Source of the DNA: Brevundimonas sp.
GTDB lineage: Bacteria; Pseudomonadota; Alphaproteobacteria; Caulobacterales; Caulobacteraceae
Length of the DNA: 64,000 nt
Reading direction: 5' to 3'
Assembly: GCF_013912065.1 (NCBI RefSeq)
Contig: NZ_JACESA010000004.1
Span: 1-64,000 of the forward strand
In this document: piece after piece, positions 32,492-44,247 of the stretch
Layout: the number at the start of each line of letters is the position of its first letter
How positions within the stretch are numbered: position 1 is the stretch's first letter
Translations under genes and position numbers: made by a program
The notes under the pieces: generated by a model
What the model was told of the DNA's origin: nothing
The model's input: only the letters and a program-made list of their open reading frames with translations
Database searches by the model: none

Positions 32492-33376
32492 TTAGCCTGC
32501 AGCCTGTTCGGTCTCGACCGCATCCAGAGCTTCGGTGTTGGCCGAGGTGTCGTCCGAGGCCAGCAGTTCGGCAGCGACTTCTTCCGTGCCGGCCGGAGCG
32601 GCGTCAGCTTCGACCGGGGTCGAGGCTTCACGCAGCATCGGCTCGATCGGAGCTTCCGAAGCGCCCAGGTCGATGCCCGAGGCCGAGGCGCCGGCGGCCA
32701 GGCCGTCCAGGACGGCGTCGGCGATCAGGTCGCAGTAGGTCTGGATGGCGCGGGCGGCGTCGTCGTTGCCCGGGACCGGATAGGTGATGCCGTCCGGGTC
32801 CGAGTTGGTGTCCAGGATGGCGATGATCGGGATATTCAGCTTGCGGGCTTCCTGGATCGCGATCGCTTCCTTGTTGGTGTCGATCACGAACATGATGTCC
32901 GGAATCGAACCCATGTCCTTGATGCCGCCCAGCGACAGCTCCAGCTTGTCCTTCTCGCGCTGCAGGTTCAGCAGTTCCTTCTTGACGCGGCCTTCGCCGC
33001 CGTTCTCCAGGATGCCTTCCAGTTCGCGCAGGCGGGCGATCGAACCCGAGACGGTGCGCCAGTTGGTCAGGGTGCCGCCCAGCCAGCGATTGTTCATATA
33101 GTATTGGGCGCAGCGCTTGGCGGCTTCGGCGACCGGGTCGGCGGCCTGACGCTTGGTGCCGACGAACAGGACGCGACCGCCTTTGGCGGCGACTTCGCGC
33201 ACGGCCACCAGAGCCTGGTGGAACAGCGGCATCGTCTGCGACAGGTCGATGATGTGGATGTTCGAGCGCGAGCCGAAGATGTAGCGGTCCATCTTCGGGT
33301 TCCAGCGGTGCGTCTGGTGGCCGAAGTGGGCGCCCGCTTCCAGCAGGGTGCGCATAGAGAATTCAGGCAGAGCCAT
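32492..33376 (-). CDS. rpsB: 30S ribosomal protein S2
   Basis: S2 binds late on the 30S head and back. The 294-residue product starts [20 protein letters not shown] and carries the family blocks [46 protein letters not shown] and [22 protein letters not shown] at 33376 has AGGA ten bases upstream. The last 55 residues are an Ala/Glu/Asp/Thr-rich acidic extension absent from E. coli S2 (241 residues). The 5' gap of about 225 bases leaves room for a long leader, the place where S2 autoregulation acts in other bacteria. Confidence 0.97.
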   Translation of the reverse strand: MALPEFSMRTLLEAGAHFGHQTHRWNPKMDRYIFGSRSNIHIIDLSQTMPLFHQALVAVREVAAKGGRVLFVGTKRQAADPVAEAAKRCAQYYMNNRWLGGTLTNWRTVSGSIARLRELEGILENGGEGRVKKELLNLQREKDKLELSLGGIKDMGSIPDIMFVIDTNKEAIAIQEARKLNIPIIAILDTNSDPDGITYPVPGNDDAARAIQTYCDLIADAVLDGLAAGASASGIDLGASEAPIEPMLREASTPVEADAAPAGTEEVAAELLASDDTSANTEALDAVETEQAAG

Positions 33377-33547
33377 GATCGTTAAGTCCTTTTTCCGATC
33401 GAACGTGGCGCGGGGATTAAAGGTCTGACGACCCTCGGAATGGAGCGGATCGGGATGTCTCCCCGAAACGCGCCTCGCCCGCGTTGCGAAGTGCGCGGGC
33501 CGTTTAGGCGGGATCGGCCGCAATAGCAAGCGTCGCGTCGGAAATGA

Positions 33548-33579
33548 CGAAGGGCGGCCCCTCTCGGGACCGCCCTTCG
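33548..33579 (-). terminator. Hairpin downstream of the DUF4142 gene
   Basis: CGAAGGGCGG at 33548-33557 pairs with CCGCCCTTCG at 33570-33579, with further pairing inside around a TCTC loop. It lies 22 bases after the stop of the DUF4142 gene and should separate it from rpsB; the run of T after it on the minus strand is weak (TCATTT). Confidence 0.65.
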
Positions 33580-33601
33580 CCGACCAGATGACCGACCGGT
33601 C

Positions 33602-34195
33602 TTACATCGCATTGACCAGGGCCTGGGCCCGATCACGGTGGGTGGTGATGGTCGGGATCAGTTCCCGCGCCAGGCCCGCCAGGGCCGGAGCGTCCGAGTT
33701 GTCCGAGAAACCGTTGAGCAGGGTCAGGGTCTCGTTATGGGCCGCGACCTGCTGGTCCAGATAGACCTTGTTGAAGTCGCCCGGCGTGGCGGCGTTCAGA
33801 TTGTCGATCATGCCCTTGCGACGTTCGTCCAGCATGGTGGGAACGGTCACGTCAGGCGCGGCCGTCGAAACGGTCGACTTCAGCTTTTCGCCAGCGGCGG
33901 TGTGGTCCTTTTCGATCATGGCCGCCAAAGCCTTGACGTCGGCGTTGTTCGACCTGGTGGACGCGATCCGCGCCGCCTCGATCTCATACATGTTGCCAAT
34001 CGCCAGGTTGGTGACGAAGCCTTCGACGGTGTTGGCGCCCAGCGTCATGGCCGAGGTCTGACCGACGACGCCCGACGCGGCGTCCTGGGTCGCGTTGACG
34101 GCTTCGCTCGCGTTCTGTCCAGCCGTATCGTCGCCCTGGTTACAGGCGGCCAGAAGGGCCAGCGACGCGGCGCCGGCGATGAGGATGTTTTTCAT
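33602..34195 (-). CDS. DUF4142 domain lipoprotein
   Basis: The 197-residue product has a lipoprotein signal: MKNILIAGAASLALLAAC with the acylated Cys at residue 18. The mature part is helical, with EIEAARIASTRSNNADVKALAAMIEKDH and THRDRAQALVNAM. This is the DUF4142 pattern, a ferritin-like four-helix fold of unknown function. GGGAGA lies about nine bases before ATG 34195; the open frame to 34348 is discounted for lack of start signal. The upstream region holds a GGAAC...GTT element resembling the alphaproteobacterial general-stress sigma promoter, so stress induction is a reasonable guess. Confidence 0.88.
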   Translation of the reverse strand: MKNILIAGAASLALLAACNQGDDTAGQNASEAVNATQDAASGVVGQTSAMTLGANTVEGFVTNLAIGNMYEIEAARIASTRSNNADVKALAAMIEKDHTAAGEKLKSTVSTAAPDVTVPTMLDERRKGMIDNLNAATPGDFNKVYLDQQVAAHNETLTLLNGFSDNSDAPALAGLARELIPTITTHRDRAQALVNAM

Positions 34196-34222
34196 TGGAA
34201 CAGTCTCCCTGTGGACTGCCAG

Positions 34223-34248
34223 AACCCATCGCGGAACCGTGAGGTTCC
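34223..34248 (-). promoter_or_regulatory. EcfG-type (general stress sigma) promoter candidate
   Basis: On the minus strand GGAAC (34248-34244) is followed after 18 bases by GTT (34225-34223), equivalent to GGAAC-N17-GGTT against the consensus GGAAC-N16/17-CGTT. It ends 28 bases upstream of the DUF4142 start codon. GGAACC at 34233-34238 and GGTTCC at 34243-34248 also form a small palindrome that could be coincidental. Confidence 0.45.
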
Positions 34249-34346
34249 GAAAAATCATAAGCTTAGCCTTAAGCGGCCCAGACGGTGATCGGCCCTCGGA
34301 ATTCGACGACCGTTGATATATATTAAGATAAACGGGGGACAGGGGC

Positions 34347-35051
34347 ATGGCGTGGAAAGCCGGACTTGGCGCGATCGTAGCGGCTGCGGCCGTGGGCGCG
34401 GGCGTGGCCTGGACCCAGGTTCAGCCTCAGCAGACGCCGTCCGCGGCCCCGATCGGCCCTACGCCTTCTGAGATCCCCCTCGCGCCTAGCCGCGCGAGCC
34501 AGGCCGCCCTCGCCCAGGCGCGCCAGGATCCCCTGGCCGCCCGCCTTCGCGGCGTCCTTCGTCAGGATCGCGCGACGGCGTCGATCCTGACGCAGATCGA
34601 GGCCTCCCCCGTTCCCGTGCTCGGTCCCGCCGATCCCGCGCTGCTGCGGACCGCCCGCTACTATCCCGGCGACCGCCAGTATACGCTGGTGGTCCGCCGA
34701 GACGGCCTGATCATCGAAATTTTCGGATCGACCCGGGCGCTACGATCCCCGACCGGGGCCTCGCCCCCGACGTCTTCACCGACCTCGGCGACGCGGGCCA
34801 CGGCGACGCCGAGAACACTCGCGCGCGCAGTCGCCCCCGTCGAGGCCGCCCGCGCCCAGGCAGCCGAGCGCGGTCTGTCGCAGATCCTGGTGGAACAGAC
34901 GGAATATGGCGTCGATGTCGCCTTCGTCCGTTTTGGCGCGGCCTACAACCTGACCCTGGTCTGCGACGCCATGGGGCCGCCGAACTGTACGGAAGCCGCC
35001 GCCGTCGGCCTCGCCGCCTCGCTGCAACTGCTCGGCGGAGGGGGACAGTGA
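34347..35051 (+). CDS. Exported protein of unknown function, probable double frameshift
   Basis: The 234-residue reading has an N-terminal membrane or signal segment (about residues 4-22). Residues about 95-125 (RYYPGDRQYTLVVRRDGLII) and the end (QTEYGVDVAFVRFGAAYNLTLVCD) look like folded protein. Between them the frame uses rare codons (CTA, CGA, TCA, AGA, ACA) and gives Ser/Thr/Pro-rich sequence. Another frame over 34729-34830 has almost pure G/C third positions and reads like protein (PDVFTDLGDAGHGDAENT). One missing T in 34720-34723 and one extra C in 34834-34838 would reconcile everything. I do not recognise the family. GTGA overlap couples it to the peptidase gene. Confidence 0.65.
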   Translation: MAWKAGLGAIVAAAAVGAGVAWTQVQPQQTPSAAPIGPTPSEIPLAPSRASQAALAQARQDPLAARLRGVLRQDRATASILTQIEASPVPVLGPADPALLRTARYYPGDRQYTLVVRRDGLIIEIFGSTRALRSPTGASPPTSSPTSATRATATPRTLARAVAPVEAARAQAAERGLSQILVEQTEYGVDVAFVRFGAAYNLTLVCDAMGPPNCTEAAAVGLAASLQLLGGGGQ

Positions 35052-35866
35052 AACACTTCGCCCTGCCCGCCCTTTTGCTTCTGGCGGCCTGTTCCCCGAC
35101 CGGATGCGGCCAGACGCCCTCGACGCCGCCCCCGCCTCAGCCGGCCGATCCCGCCCAGCCGGGCGCACCGGCCCCGGTTCCCGAGCCCGAAGCTCCGCCG
35201 ACGCCGCCCGTGCCCGAACCCGTGACCTGGCCGCATGAGCCGGGCGGCGCCCTCTATCCCGGCTCAGGCTCCGGCGCGACCGACCTGACCGTGTGGGCGC
35301 CCGGCATGCGCTTCCCCATGGAGGCGGCTCCGGCCTTCGCCAACTCGCAGGTCTACGGCTATGGCGGCTATCAGGCGCCGGGGCCTGGCGGGCAGTGCGA
35401 CAGCCGCAACTACGACTACCCGTGGCGCGATAACTTCTGCGAAACCCGGTCCTGGACCAACGGCATGTGTCCCAGCGGCAAGGGGCATCAGGGTCAGGAC
35501 ATCCGCCCCGCGACCTGCGTGAAGAAGGTCCACTGGGTCGTCGCCGCCGAGTCCGGCACGGTGACCTCGATCGGCAGCTATACGGTCTTCATCCAGGGGG
35601 CCAGCGGGCGGATCTATCGCTATCTGCACATGGACATGCCGGGGGTCCGCGCCCTGATCCACGAAGGTCAGGCGGTCACCCGGGGCCAGCACATCGGCAA
35701 GGTCTCGGCCGATTTCGGGGGCAATGCGACGACGATCCATCTGCATTTCGAGATGAAGGCCCCGGTGACGTCCGGCGGGTCGACGGCGGTGATCTTCGTG
35801 CCGGTCTATTCAAGTCTGGTCGACAGCTACGGCAGGCTGCTGAACGCCCCGCCCGGCGACGCCTGA
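35048..35866 (+). CDS. M23-family metallopeptidase lipoprotein
   Basis: The 272-residue product has a lipobox (ALLLLAAC, Cys about 15), a Pro-rich linker (about 24-62) and a LytM/M23 domain. The zinc ligands are visible in GHQGQDIRP (His, Asp) and HLHFEM (HxH) near residue 233-235. Several Cys residues (for example CDSRNYDYPW, NFCETRSW) may form disulphides. Intact motifs suggest active peptidoglycan endopeptidase in the periplasm, tethered by lipid. The start GTG at 35048 overlaps the stop of the previous gene, so the two are likely made together. Confidence 0.9.
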   Translation: MKHFALPALLLLAACSPTGCGQTPSTPPPPQPADPAQPGAPAPVPEPEAPPTPPVPEPVTWPHEPGGALYPGSGSGATDLTVWAPGMRFPMEAAPAFANSQVYGYGGYQAPGPGGQCDSRNYDYPWRDNFCETRSWTNGMCPSGKGHQGQDIRPATCVKKVHWVVAAESGTVTSIGSYTVFIQGASGRIYRYLHMDMPGVRALIHEGQAVTRGQHIGKVSADFGGNATTIHLHFEMKAPVTSGGSTAVIFVPVYSSLVDSYGRLLNAPPGDA

Positions 35867-35876
35867 CCGGGCGGCG

Positions 35877-36391
35877 TCACGCTTCCGGCAGGCTGTATTC
35901 GAGGTCGTAGCGGTGTTCGCCGTCCGCGATGGTCAGGTGGAAGACCCCGCTGATCCCCGCCAGTTCGCCCTCGCCCGAGCCGGGGACGATGGTGATCAGC
36001 AGCTCCTGCGCGCCCGCATCCATGATCCCGCGATGGACCAGGGAGAAGGCGCCGTGACGTCCGCCCAGCGTCCCCGTCACCCGCTCCATGGCGACATAGG
36101 CGCCGTCCGAGCCGGTCCGGAGCGCCAGCATTTCGCCGAGACCGCGTCCTTCGAGCCCGCCCTGGAAGGTCTTGCTGAGCTGCATCCGGCCGTGGGCGTC
36201 GGCGGGGGCGTCGGTGGCGGGCGGGACCGGGGTGATCTGGACCTCGAAGGTTCCGACGGCGTGGGACATGAAGGAGCTCCGGTTCGGGACGGACTGGCCC
36301 GCAGCAGATTGGGTTGCAGCCGATTGGGCTGCGGCTTGAGAGACGTCGAACGGCGACATCAGCAGAATGCCGGACAGCAGAGCGCCGATCA

Positions 36392-36392
<1 letters not shown>
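35877..36392 (-). CDS. DUF3224 domain protein with signal-like N-terminus
   Basis: The 171-residue product has a hydrophobic start (MIGALLSGILLMSPFDVSQAAAQ) and an Ala/Ser/Gln spacer, then about 130 residues of the DUF3224 type: GTFEVQITPVPP, RMQLSKTFQGGLEGRGLGEML, AYVAMERVTGTLGGRHGAFSLVHRG and a final VFHLTIADGEHRYDLEYSLPE. DUF3224 proteins are small beta-barrels of unknown function and are usually not exported; an inner ATG at MSHAVG (about residue 42) would give the cytosolic form. ATG 36392 shares one base with the dnaE stop, so it is probably translated with dnaE. Confidence 0.82.
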
Positions 36393-39850
<3,458 letters not shown>

Positions 39851-39978
39851 CCGTCCACTCCTTCAGCTTGACTGCAGATTAGACCCCGACTCGGTCAGCG
39901 CACCAATGGCGCCCAGCGCCTTGGCGCTAAAACAGGGTGACAAGGCGCCAAACGTGCCAAAGGCGCCGAACCTGCTTG

Positions 39979-40074
39979 TCAGACCGAGGTGACCATCAGG
40001 GCCGCCTGCCAGGCCATCCAGACGAAGCCGCCGCACGATGCAAGCGACAGCAGATCTCTCATCAAACGCGGCAT
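39979..40074 (-). CDS. sidA: SidA-like SOS-induced single-pass membrane peptide (candidate division inhibitor)
   Basis: A 31-codon ORF (ATG 40074, TGA 39981-39979) encodes a basic N-terminus (MPRLMRD) and one hydrophobic helix (about residues 8-28, including GGFVWMAWQAALMV). Upstream is a promoter TTGACG-N17-TAGAAC overlapped by two LexA boxes. In Caulobacter crescentus the SOS response induces SidA, a 29-residue inner-membrane protein that blocks division by acting on FtsW/FtsN. Size, topology and LexA control match, but I cannot align the two sequences here, so the symbol is an inference. Ribosome binding (GGGGA about 8 bases upstream) is modest. Confidence 0.72.
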   Translation of the reverse strand: MPRLMRDLLSLASCGGFVWMAWQAALMVTSV

Positions 40075-40098
40075 GGTCTTATCCCCAGGTCGATCAAT

Positions 40099-40113
40099 GT
40101 TCCTGACTTGTTC
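40099..40113. promoter_or_regulatory. LexA operator 1 (SOS box) at the sidA-like/msrA divergent region
   Basis: GTTC at 40099-40102 and GTTC at 40110-40113 are separated by exactly seven bases (CTGACTT). Its right half site overlaps the putative -10 of the minus-strand sidA-like gene, so LexA bound here would block that promoter. Confidence 0.88.
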
Positions 40114-40138
40114 TATGTTCCCTCATTGTTCTCGTCAA
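40110..40138 (-). promoter_or_regulatory. Promoter of the sidA-like gene
   Basis: On the minus strand TTGACG (40138-40133) and TAGAAC (40115-40110) are separated by 17 bases, a good sigma-70 pair for alphaproteobacteria. One LexA box fills most of the spacer and the other covers the -10. The distance from the -10 to the ATG is about 35 bases. Confidence 0.6.
40117..40131. promoter_or_regulatory. LexA operator 2 (SOS box) at the sidA-like/msrA divergent region
   Basis: GTTC at 40117-40120 and GTTC at 40128-40131 are again separated by seven bases (CCTCATT). Its start lies 18 bases from the start of operator 1, so both boxes have the same orientation and nearly two helical turns spacing. The chance of two such boxes in 33 bases is low. 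Confidence 0.88.
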
Positions 40139-40222
40139 CCCCCGTTGTTAGCCCCAGGCGGGGCAGGCTTGAAACCAATCGATCCGCCCCATCGTATGGC
40201 CTTGGAGAAAGGGAGATGTCCC

Positions 40223-40840
40223 ATGTCAAAGACCCGCACCTTCGCCACCGCCCTGGCCCTGTCGTTGATCGCCGGCCTGTCGCCGCTAGGCAGCGCCGGC
40301 GCGCAGAACCAACCCGCTACCCAGACCGCGATCTTCGCCGGCGGCTGTTTCTGGTCCGAGGAGAAGGCTTTCGACGGCCTGCCCGGCGTCTATTCGGCGG
40401 TGTCGGGCTTCGTCGGCGGCCATACGGCCAATCCGACCTATTATCAGGTGGTGCGCGGCGGAACCGGCCATATGGAGGCGGTTCAGGTGACCTTCGACCC
40501 GACCGTGGTCAGCTATCGCGCCCTGGTGGACCGCTACTGGCGCACCATCGATCCGACCGACCCGGACGGGCAGTTCTGCGACCAGGGGCCGTCGTACCGG
40601 ACGGCGGTCTTCGCCACGGCGGATCAGCGTGCGGCCGCTGTGGCCTCGCGCGACGCGGCGATGCGGGTCCTGCGCAAGAGCTTCACCACCCCGGTCGTCG
40701 GCGTCCAGCGCTTCTGGCCTGCCGGTCAGGAACACCAGGACTACGCCCGCCGCAACCACGCCCATTACGAAGCCTATCGTCAGGGCTGCCGCCGACCGCA
40801 AAGCCTGCGCGCCATCTGGGGCGACGCCGCAGTCAGCTGA
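40223..40840 (+). CDS. msrA: Exported peptide-methionine (S)-S-oxide reductase
   Basis: MsrA reduces S-methionine sulfoxide in proteins. The 205-residue product starts with a signal peptide (MSKTRTFATALALSLIAGL, cleavage probably after SAGA near residue 31), so the enzyme should work in the periplasm. The catalytic motif IFAGGCFWSEEKAF is intact, as are GFVGGHTANPTYYQV, GHMEAVQV, DPTDPDGQFCDQGPSYR and the C-terminal GQEHQDY. Later Cys residues (QFCDQG, YRQGCRRP) could serve as resolving cysteines. The start has GGGAGA upstream. Its 5' region of about 90 bases separates it from the LexA boxes. Confidence 0.95.
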   Translation: MSKTRTFATALALSLIAGLSPLGSAGAQNQPATQTAIFAGGCFWSEEKAFDGLPGVYSAVSGFVGGHTANPTYYQVVRGGTGHMEAVQVTFDPTVVSYRALVDRYWRTIDPTDPDGQFCDQGPSYRTAVFATADQRAAAVASRDAAMRVLRKSFTTPVVGVQRFWPAGQEHQDYARRNHAHYEAYRQGCRRPQSLRAIWGDAAVS

Positions 40841-40877
40841 GGCGAGTATTCAGCAGGCCTGACTCAATAAGCCTGGC

Positions 40878-41579
40878 TCAATACGCTTGGCTTTCGGCCG
40901 CCCGTTCTTCCAGATGACCGTCCTTCAGGGCGAAGACGCGGTCCATGTGGCCGGCCAGCTCCATGTTGTGGGTGGCGATCAGGGCGGCGACGCCCGTGGT
41001 CTTGGCCAGGTCGCGCAGGGATTCGAACACCGACTGGCTGGTCGTCGGGTCGAGGTTTCCGGTCGGTTCGTCGGCCAGCAGCAGGCGCGGGCGATTGGCC
41101 AGGGCGCGGGCGATGGCGACCCGCTGCTTCTCGCCGCCGGACAGTTGCGCCGGCTGGTGGGTCAGGCGCTCGCCCAGGCCAAGGGCGGTCAGGGTCTCCT
41201 CCGCCTGGGCGCGGGCCTTGGCGAGGCTGAGGCCCGCGATGCGCATCGGCAGGGCGACATTGTCGCGGGCGTCGAACTCGGCCAGCAGATGGTGAAACTG
41301 ATAGACGAAGCCGATGCGCGACAGGCGCAGACGGGTGCGGGCGCGCTCGTCCAGATCCCCCACCATCTCGCCGTCGATGGCGACCGTGCCTTCGGTCGGC
41401 TTTTCCAGCAGGCCGGCGGCGTGCAGCAGGCTGGACTTGCCCGAGCCGGACGGACCGATCAGGCCGACAATCTCGCCCGGCATGACGTCCAGATCGACGC
41501 CCTTCAGCACGGTCAGGCCGCCGTTGGCGGTGTCATAGGTGCGGGTCAGGCCGCGCACCGACAGGATGGGACTACTCAT
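40878..41579 (-). CDS. lolD: Lipoprotein-releasing ABC transporter ATPase LolD
   Basis: LolD powers release of outer-membrane lipoproteins from the inner membrane. The 233-residue ATPase has Walker A GPSGSGKSS, the Q-loop region FVYQFHHLL typical of the LolD/MacB group, the signature LSGGEKQRVAIARAL, Walker B LLLADEPTGNLD and the switch His in ATHNMEL. Its start (41579) overlaps the end of the permease gene by eight bases, a strong sign of coupled synthesis. An upstream extension is a shadow of lolC. Confidence 0.95.
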   Translation of the reverse strand: MSSPILSVRGLTRTYDTANGGLTVLKGVDLDVMPGEIVGLIGPSGSGKSSLLHAAGLLEKPTEGTVAIDGEMVGDLDERARTRLRLSRIGFVYQFHHLLAEFDARDNVALPMRIAGLSLAKARAQAEETLTALGLGERLTHQPAQLSGGEKQRVAIARALANRPRLLLADEPTGNLDPTTSQSVFESLRDLAKTTGVAALIATHNMELAGHMDRVFALKDGHLEERAAESQAY

Positions 41580-42858
41580 AGCGGAGCGCCTCCACCGGAT
41601 CGATGCGAGAGGCCGTCCAGGACGGCGGCAGGCTGGCGACACAGCTCATGCCGAACGACAGCAAGGCCACCCAGGTCACGTCCATGGGATCGACCAGGGC
41701 CGGGATGGCGTCCAGCTGATAGACGTCGGCATTGAACAGCTGGACCCCCAGCACCGCCTCGATGGCGTGCTGGATGGCGCCGATGTTCCAGCAAAACAGC
41801 AGGCCCAGGGCCAGGCCCGCCAGAGTGCCCGCCACGCCGATCATGGCGCCGGACATGAAGAAGATGCGCAGGATGGCCGAGGGGCTAGCGCCGACGGTGC
41901 GCAGGATGGCGATGTCGCGCGTCTTGTTCTTCACCAGCATGACGATGCCGGAGATGATGTTCATGGCGGCGATGGCGACGACCAGGCCCAGGATGATGCT
42001 CATGGCCACCCGCTCGACCCGCAGGGCGCCGTAGAAGGCGGCGAGCCGCTCGCGCCAGTCGCTGACGATCGCGCCCGGTCCAGCGGCGTCGTGGATGGCC
42101 GGGGTCAGTTCGCCGACCTGGTCGGGATCGTCGACCTTGATCTCGATGGCGTCCCAGACCCCCTCCTTGCCGAAGAACAGCTGCTGCTGCTCCAGCGGCA
42201 TGAACAGGAAGGCGCGGTCGAAGTCGGCGGTGCCAGAACGGAACAGGCCGCCGACGAAATAGGTTTTCTCCAGCCCGCCCAGATTGCCGAAGGCGCTATC
42301 GGCGCCCGTCGGGGAATAGAGGGTGACGGGGTCGCCCACCCGCAGGCCGAGGGAGTTGGCCAGGGCCGCGCCCATCAGGATGCGGTCGCCGCCGTAGTCG
42401 CCCTGGCCGAAATTGGCCCGTTCCTGCGGCGTCAGGCTGTCGAACACGTATTTGGTGGTGGCCAGGTCCTGAGGCCGTACGCCGCGGACCATGGCGCCCG
42501 TGGTGAAGTTGCCGACCCGGACCAGGCTCTGGCTCTCATTCAGGGGGGTGACGCTGACCACCCCGGGCACGTCGGCGATCCGCTTCAGGGCGGCGTCGCG
42601 GCCTTCCGAGGTCAGGACCGGGCCCTGCACGTACATGTGGCCGTTGAACGACAGCATCCGGCCCAGCAGTTCGGAGCGGAAGCCGGCCATGATGCTCATC
42701 ACGCTGATCAGGACGGCAACGGCCAGCATGATGCCGATGAAGCTGATCACGGCGATGGTGGCGACCCCGCCCTCCTTGCGCTTGGCGCGCAGGTAGCGGA
42801 GGGCCAGGCCGATCTCCCACGCGGAGAAGGCGCCGGAAGGACGGGACGGCAGGTTCAA
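41572..42858 (-). CDS. lolC: Lipoprotein-releasing ABC transporter permease LolC/E
   Basis: The 428-residue inner-membrane protein has the FtsX/MacB layout: one transmembrane helix near residue 28-52 after [20 protein letters not shown], a large periplasmic domain (about 55-270) and three C-terminal helices, with the helix pair around [25 protein letters not shown] single permease suggests a homodimeric LolC/E rather than separate LolC and LolE. The start is a TTG at 42858 overlapping the proS stop as TTGA. Confidence 0.93.
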   Translation of the reverse strand: MNLPSRPSGAFSAWEIGLALRYLRAKRKEGGVATIAVISFIGIMLAVAVLISVMSIMAGFRSELLGRMLSFNGHMYVQGPVLTSEGRDAALKRIADVPGVVSVTPLNESQSLVRVGNFTTGAMVRGVRPQDLATTKYVFDSLTPQERANFGQGDYGGDRILMGAALANSLGLRVGDPVTLYSPTGADSAFGNLGGLEKTYFVGGLFRSGTADFDRAFLFMPLEQQQLFFGKEGVWDAIEIKVDDPDQVGELTPAIHDAAGPGAIVSDWRERLAAFYGALRVERVAMSIILGLVVAIAAMNIISGIVMLVKNKTRDIAILRTVGASPSAILRIFFMSGAMIGVAGTLAGLALGLLFCWNIGAIQHAIEAVLGVQLFNADVYQLDAIPALVDPMDVTWVALLSFGMSCVASLPPSWTASRIDPVEALRYE

Positions 42859-44171
42859 GCAGTCAACCTTTCGATGGCTTCGGCCAGGGGCACGGAGACC
42901 TTCTCGCCGGTGGCGCGGCGCTTCAGCTCGACAACGCCGTCGGCCAGGCCCTTGGGACCGATGGTCAGCTGCCAGGGCACGCCGATCAGGTCGGCGGTGG
43001 CGAACTTGCCGCCCGGCCGTTCGTCGGTGTCGTCATACAGCACGTCCTTGCCCAGTTTTTCCAGCTGGGCCACCGCGTCCTCGCAGGCGGCGGAGACGGC
43101 TTCGTCATTGGCGCGCAGATTGATCACGACCACGTCGAACGGGGCCACAGCGTCGGGCCAGATGATGCCGCCCTCGTCGTGGCTGGCCTCGATGATGGCG
43201 CCCAGGAGGCGCGACACGCCGACGCCATAGCTGCCCATGTGGACATTGGCGTCCTGACCGTCCGGCCCGGCGACCTTGGCCTTCATCGGGGCCGAGTATT
43301 TCTCGCCGAAATAGAAGATGTGGCCGACCTCGATGCCGCGCGCCGACAGGCGGTCGCCCTCGGCGGTCTCGGCCTCGAAGCGGGCTTCGTCGTGCATTTC
43401 CTCGGTCGCGGCGTAGAGCGCGGTTCGCTGATCAACGATTGACTGAAGATCGTCCCAGTCCACGTCCGCGCCCGGCGCCGGCATTTCCACCAGGGCCTTG
43501 TCGCAGAAGACGGCGCTTTCACCCGTTTCGGCCAGGACGATGAATTCGTGGCTCAGGTCGCCGCCGATGGGGCCGGTGTCGGCGCGCATCGGCACGGCCT
43601 TCAGACCCATGCGGGCGAAGGTGTTCAGATAGGCCACGAACATCCGATTATAGGCCTTGCGGGCCGAGGCCTCGTCGACGTCGAACGAATAGGCGTCCTT
43701 CATCAGGAACTCGCGGCCGCGCATGACGCCGAACCTGGGGCGGCGCTCGTCGCGGAACTTCCACTGGATGTGAAACAGGTTCAGCGGCAGCGACTTGTAG
43801 GACTTCACATAGGCGCGGAAGATGTCGGTGATCATCTCCTCGTTGGTCGGGCCGTACAGCAGTTCGCGCTCGTGCCGGTCGGTGATGCGCAGCATCTCGG
43901 GGCCGTAGGCGTCGTAACGGCCGCTCTCGCGCCACAGGTCCGCCAGTTGCAGGGTCGGCATCAGCAGTTCGATCGCGCCGGCCCGCTGCTGCTCTTCCCG
44001 GACGATCTGCTCGATCTTGCGCAGCACCCGCAGGCCCAGCGGCAGCCAGGCGTAGATGCCGGCGGCCTCCTGCTTGATCATGCCGGCGCGCAGCATCAGC
44101 TGGTGCGAAACGATCTGGGCGTCCGAAGGGGCTTCCTTCAGCGTGGGCAGGAAAAAGCGCGACAGGCGCAT
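42855..44171 (-). CDS. proS: Prolyl-tRNA synthetase, short alphaproteobacterial form
   Basis: ProRS charges tRNA-Pro. The 438-residue class II synthetase opens [19 protein letters not shown] and shows motif 2 around [37 protein letters not shown], and the C-terminal anticodon-binding domain with [21 protein letters not shown]. It is about 130 residues shorter than E. coli ProRS because the editing insertion between motifs 2 and 3 is missing, as in other alphaproteobacteria, which use separate Ala-tRNA-Pro deacylases. It is coupled to lolC. Confidence 0.96.
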   Translation of the reverse strand: MRLSRFFLPTLKEAPSDAQIVSHQLMLRAGMIKQEAAGIYAWLPLGLRVLRKIEQIVREEQQRAGAIELLMPTLQLADLWRESGRYDAYGPEMLRITDRHERELLYGPTNEEMITDIFRAYVKSYKSLPLNLFHIQWKFRDERRPRFGVMRGREFLMKDAYSFDVDEASARKAYNRMFVAYLNTFARMGLKAVPMRADTGPIGGDLSHEFIVLAETGESAVFCDKALVEMPAPGADVDWDDLQSIVDQRTALYAATEEMHDEARFEAETAEGDRLSARGIEVGHIFYFGEKYSAPMKAKVAGPDGQDANVHMGSYGVGVSRLLGAIIEASHDEGGIIWPDAVAPFDVVVINLRANDEAVSAACEDAVAQLEKLGKDVLYDDTDERPGGKFATADLIGVPWQLTIGPKGLADGVVELKRRATGEKVSVPLAEAIERLTA

Positions 44172-44247
44172 GATGGGGAATCCTAGGCGTAGAGACAGAC
44201 CAAGGCTTTAGCCGCTGGACCGGGGCGAAAGCTAGGCCGGATCGGGA

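Noticed and set aside
40861-40884. Short direct repeat CTCAATA between msrA and lolD
   Set aside because: Seven bases twice in an A/T-rich gap is expected by chance and has no flanking target-site or terminator structure.
44172-44247. A second small gene between proS and the DUF1467 gene
   Set aside because: The only open frame there is an out-of-frame Arg/Ala-rich shadow of the DUF1467 gene without a ribosome binding site.
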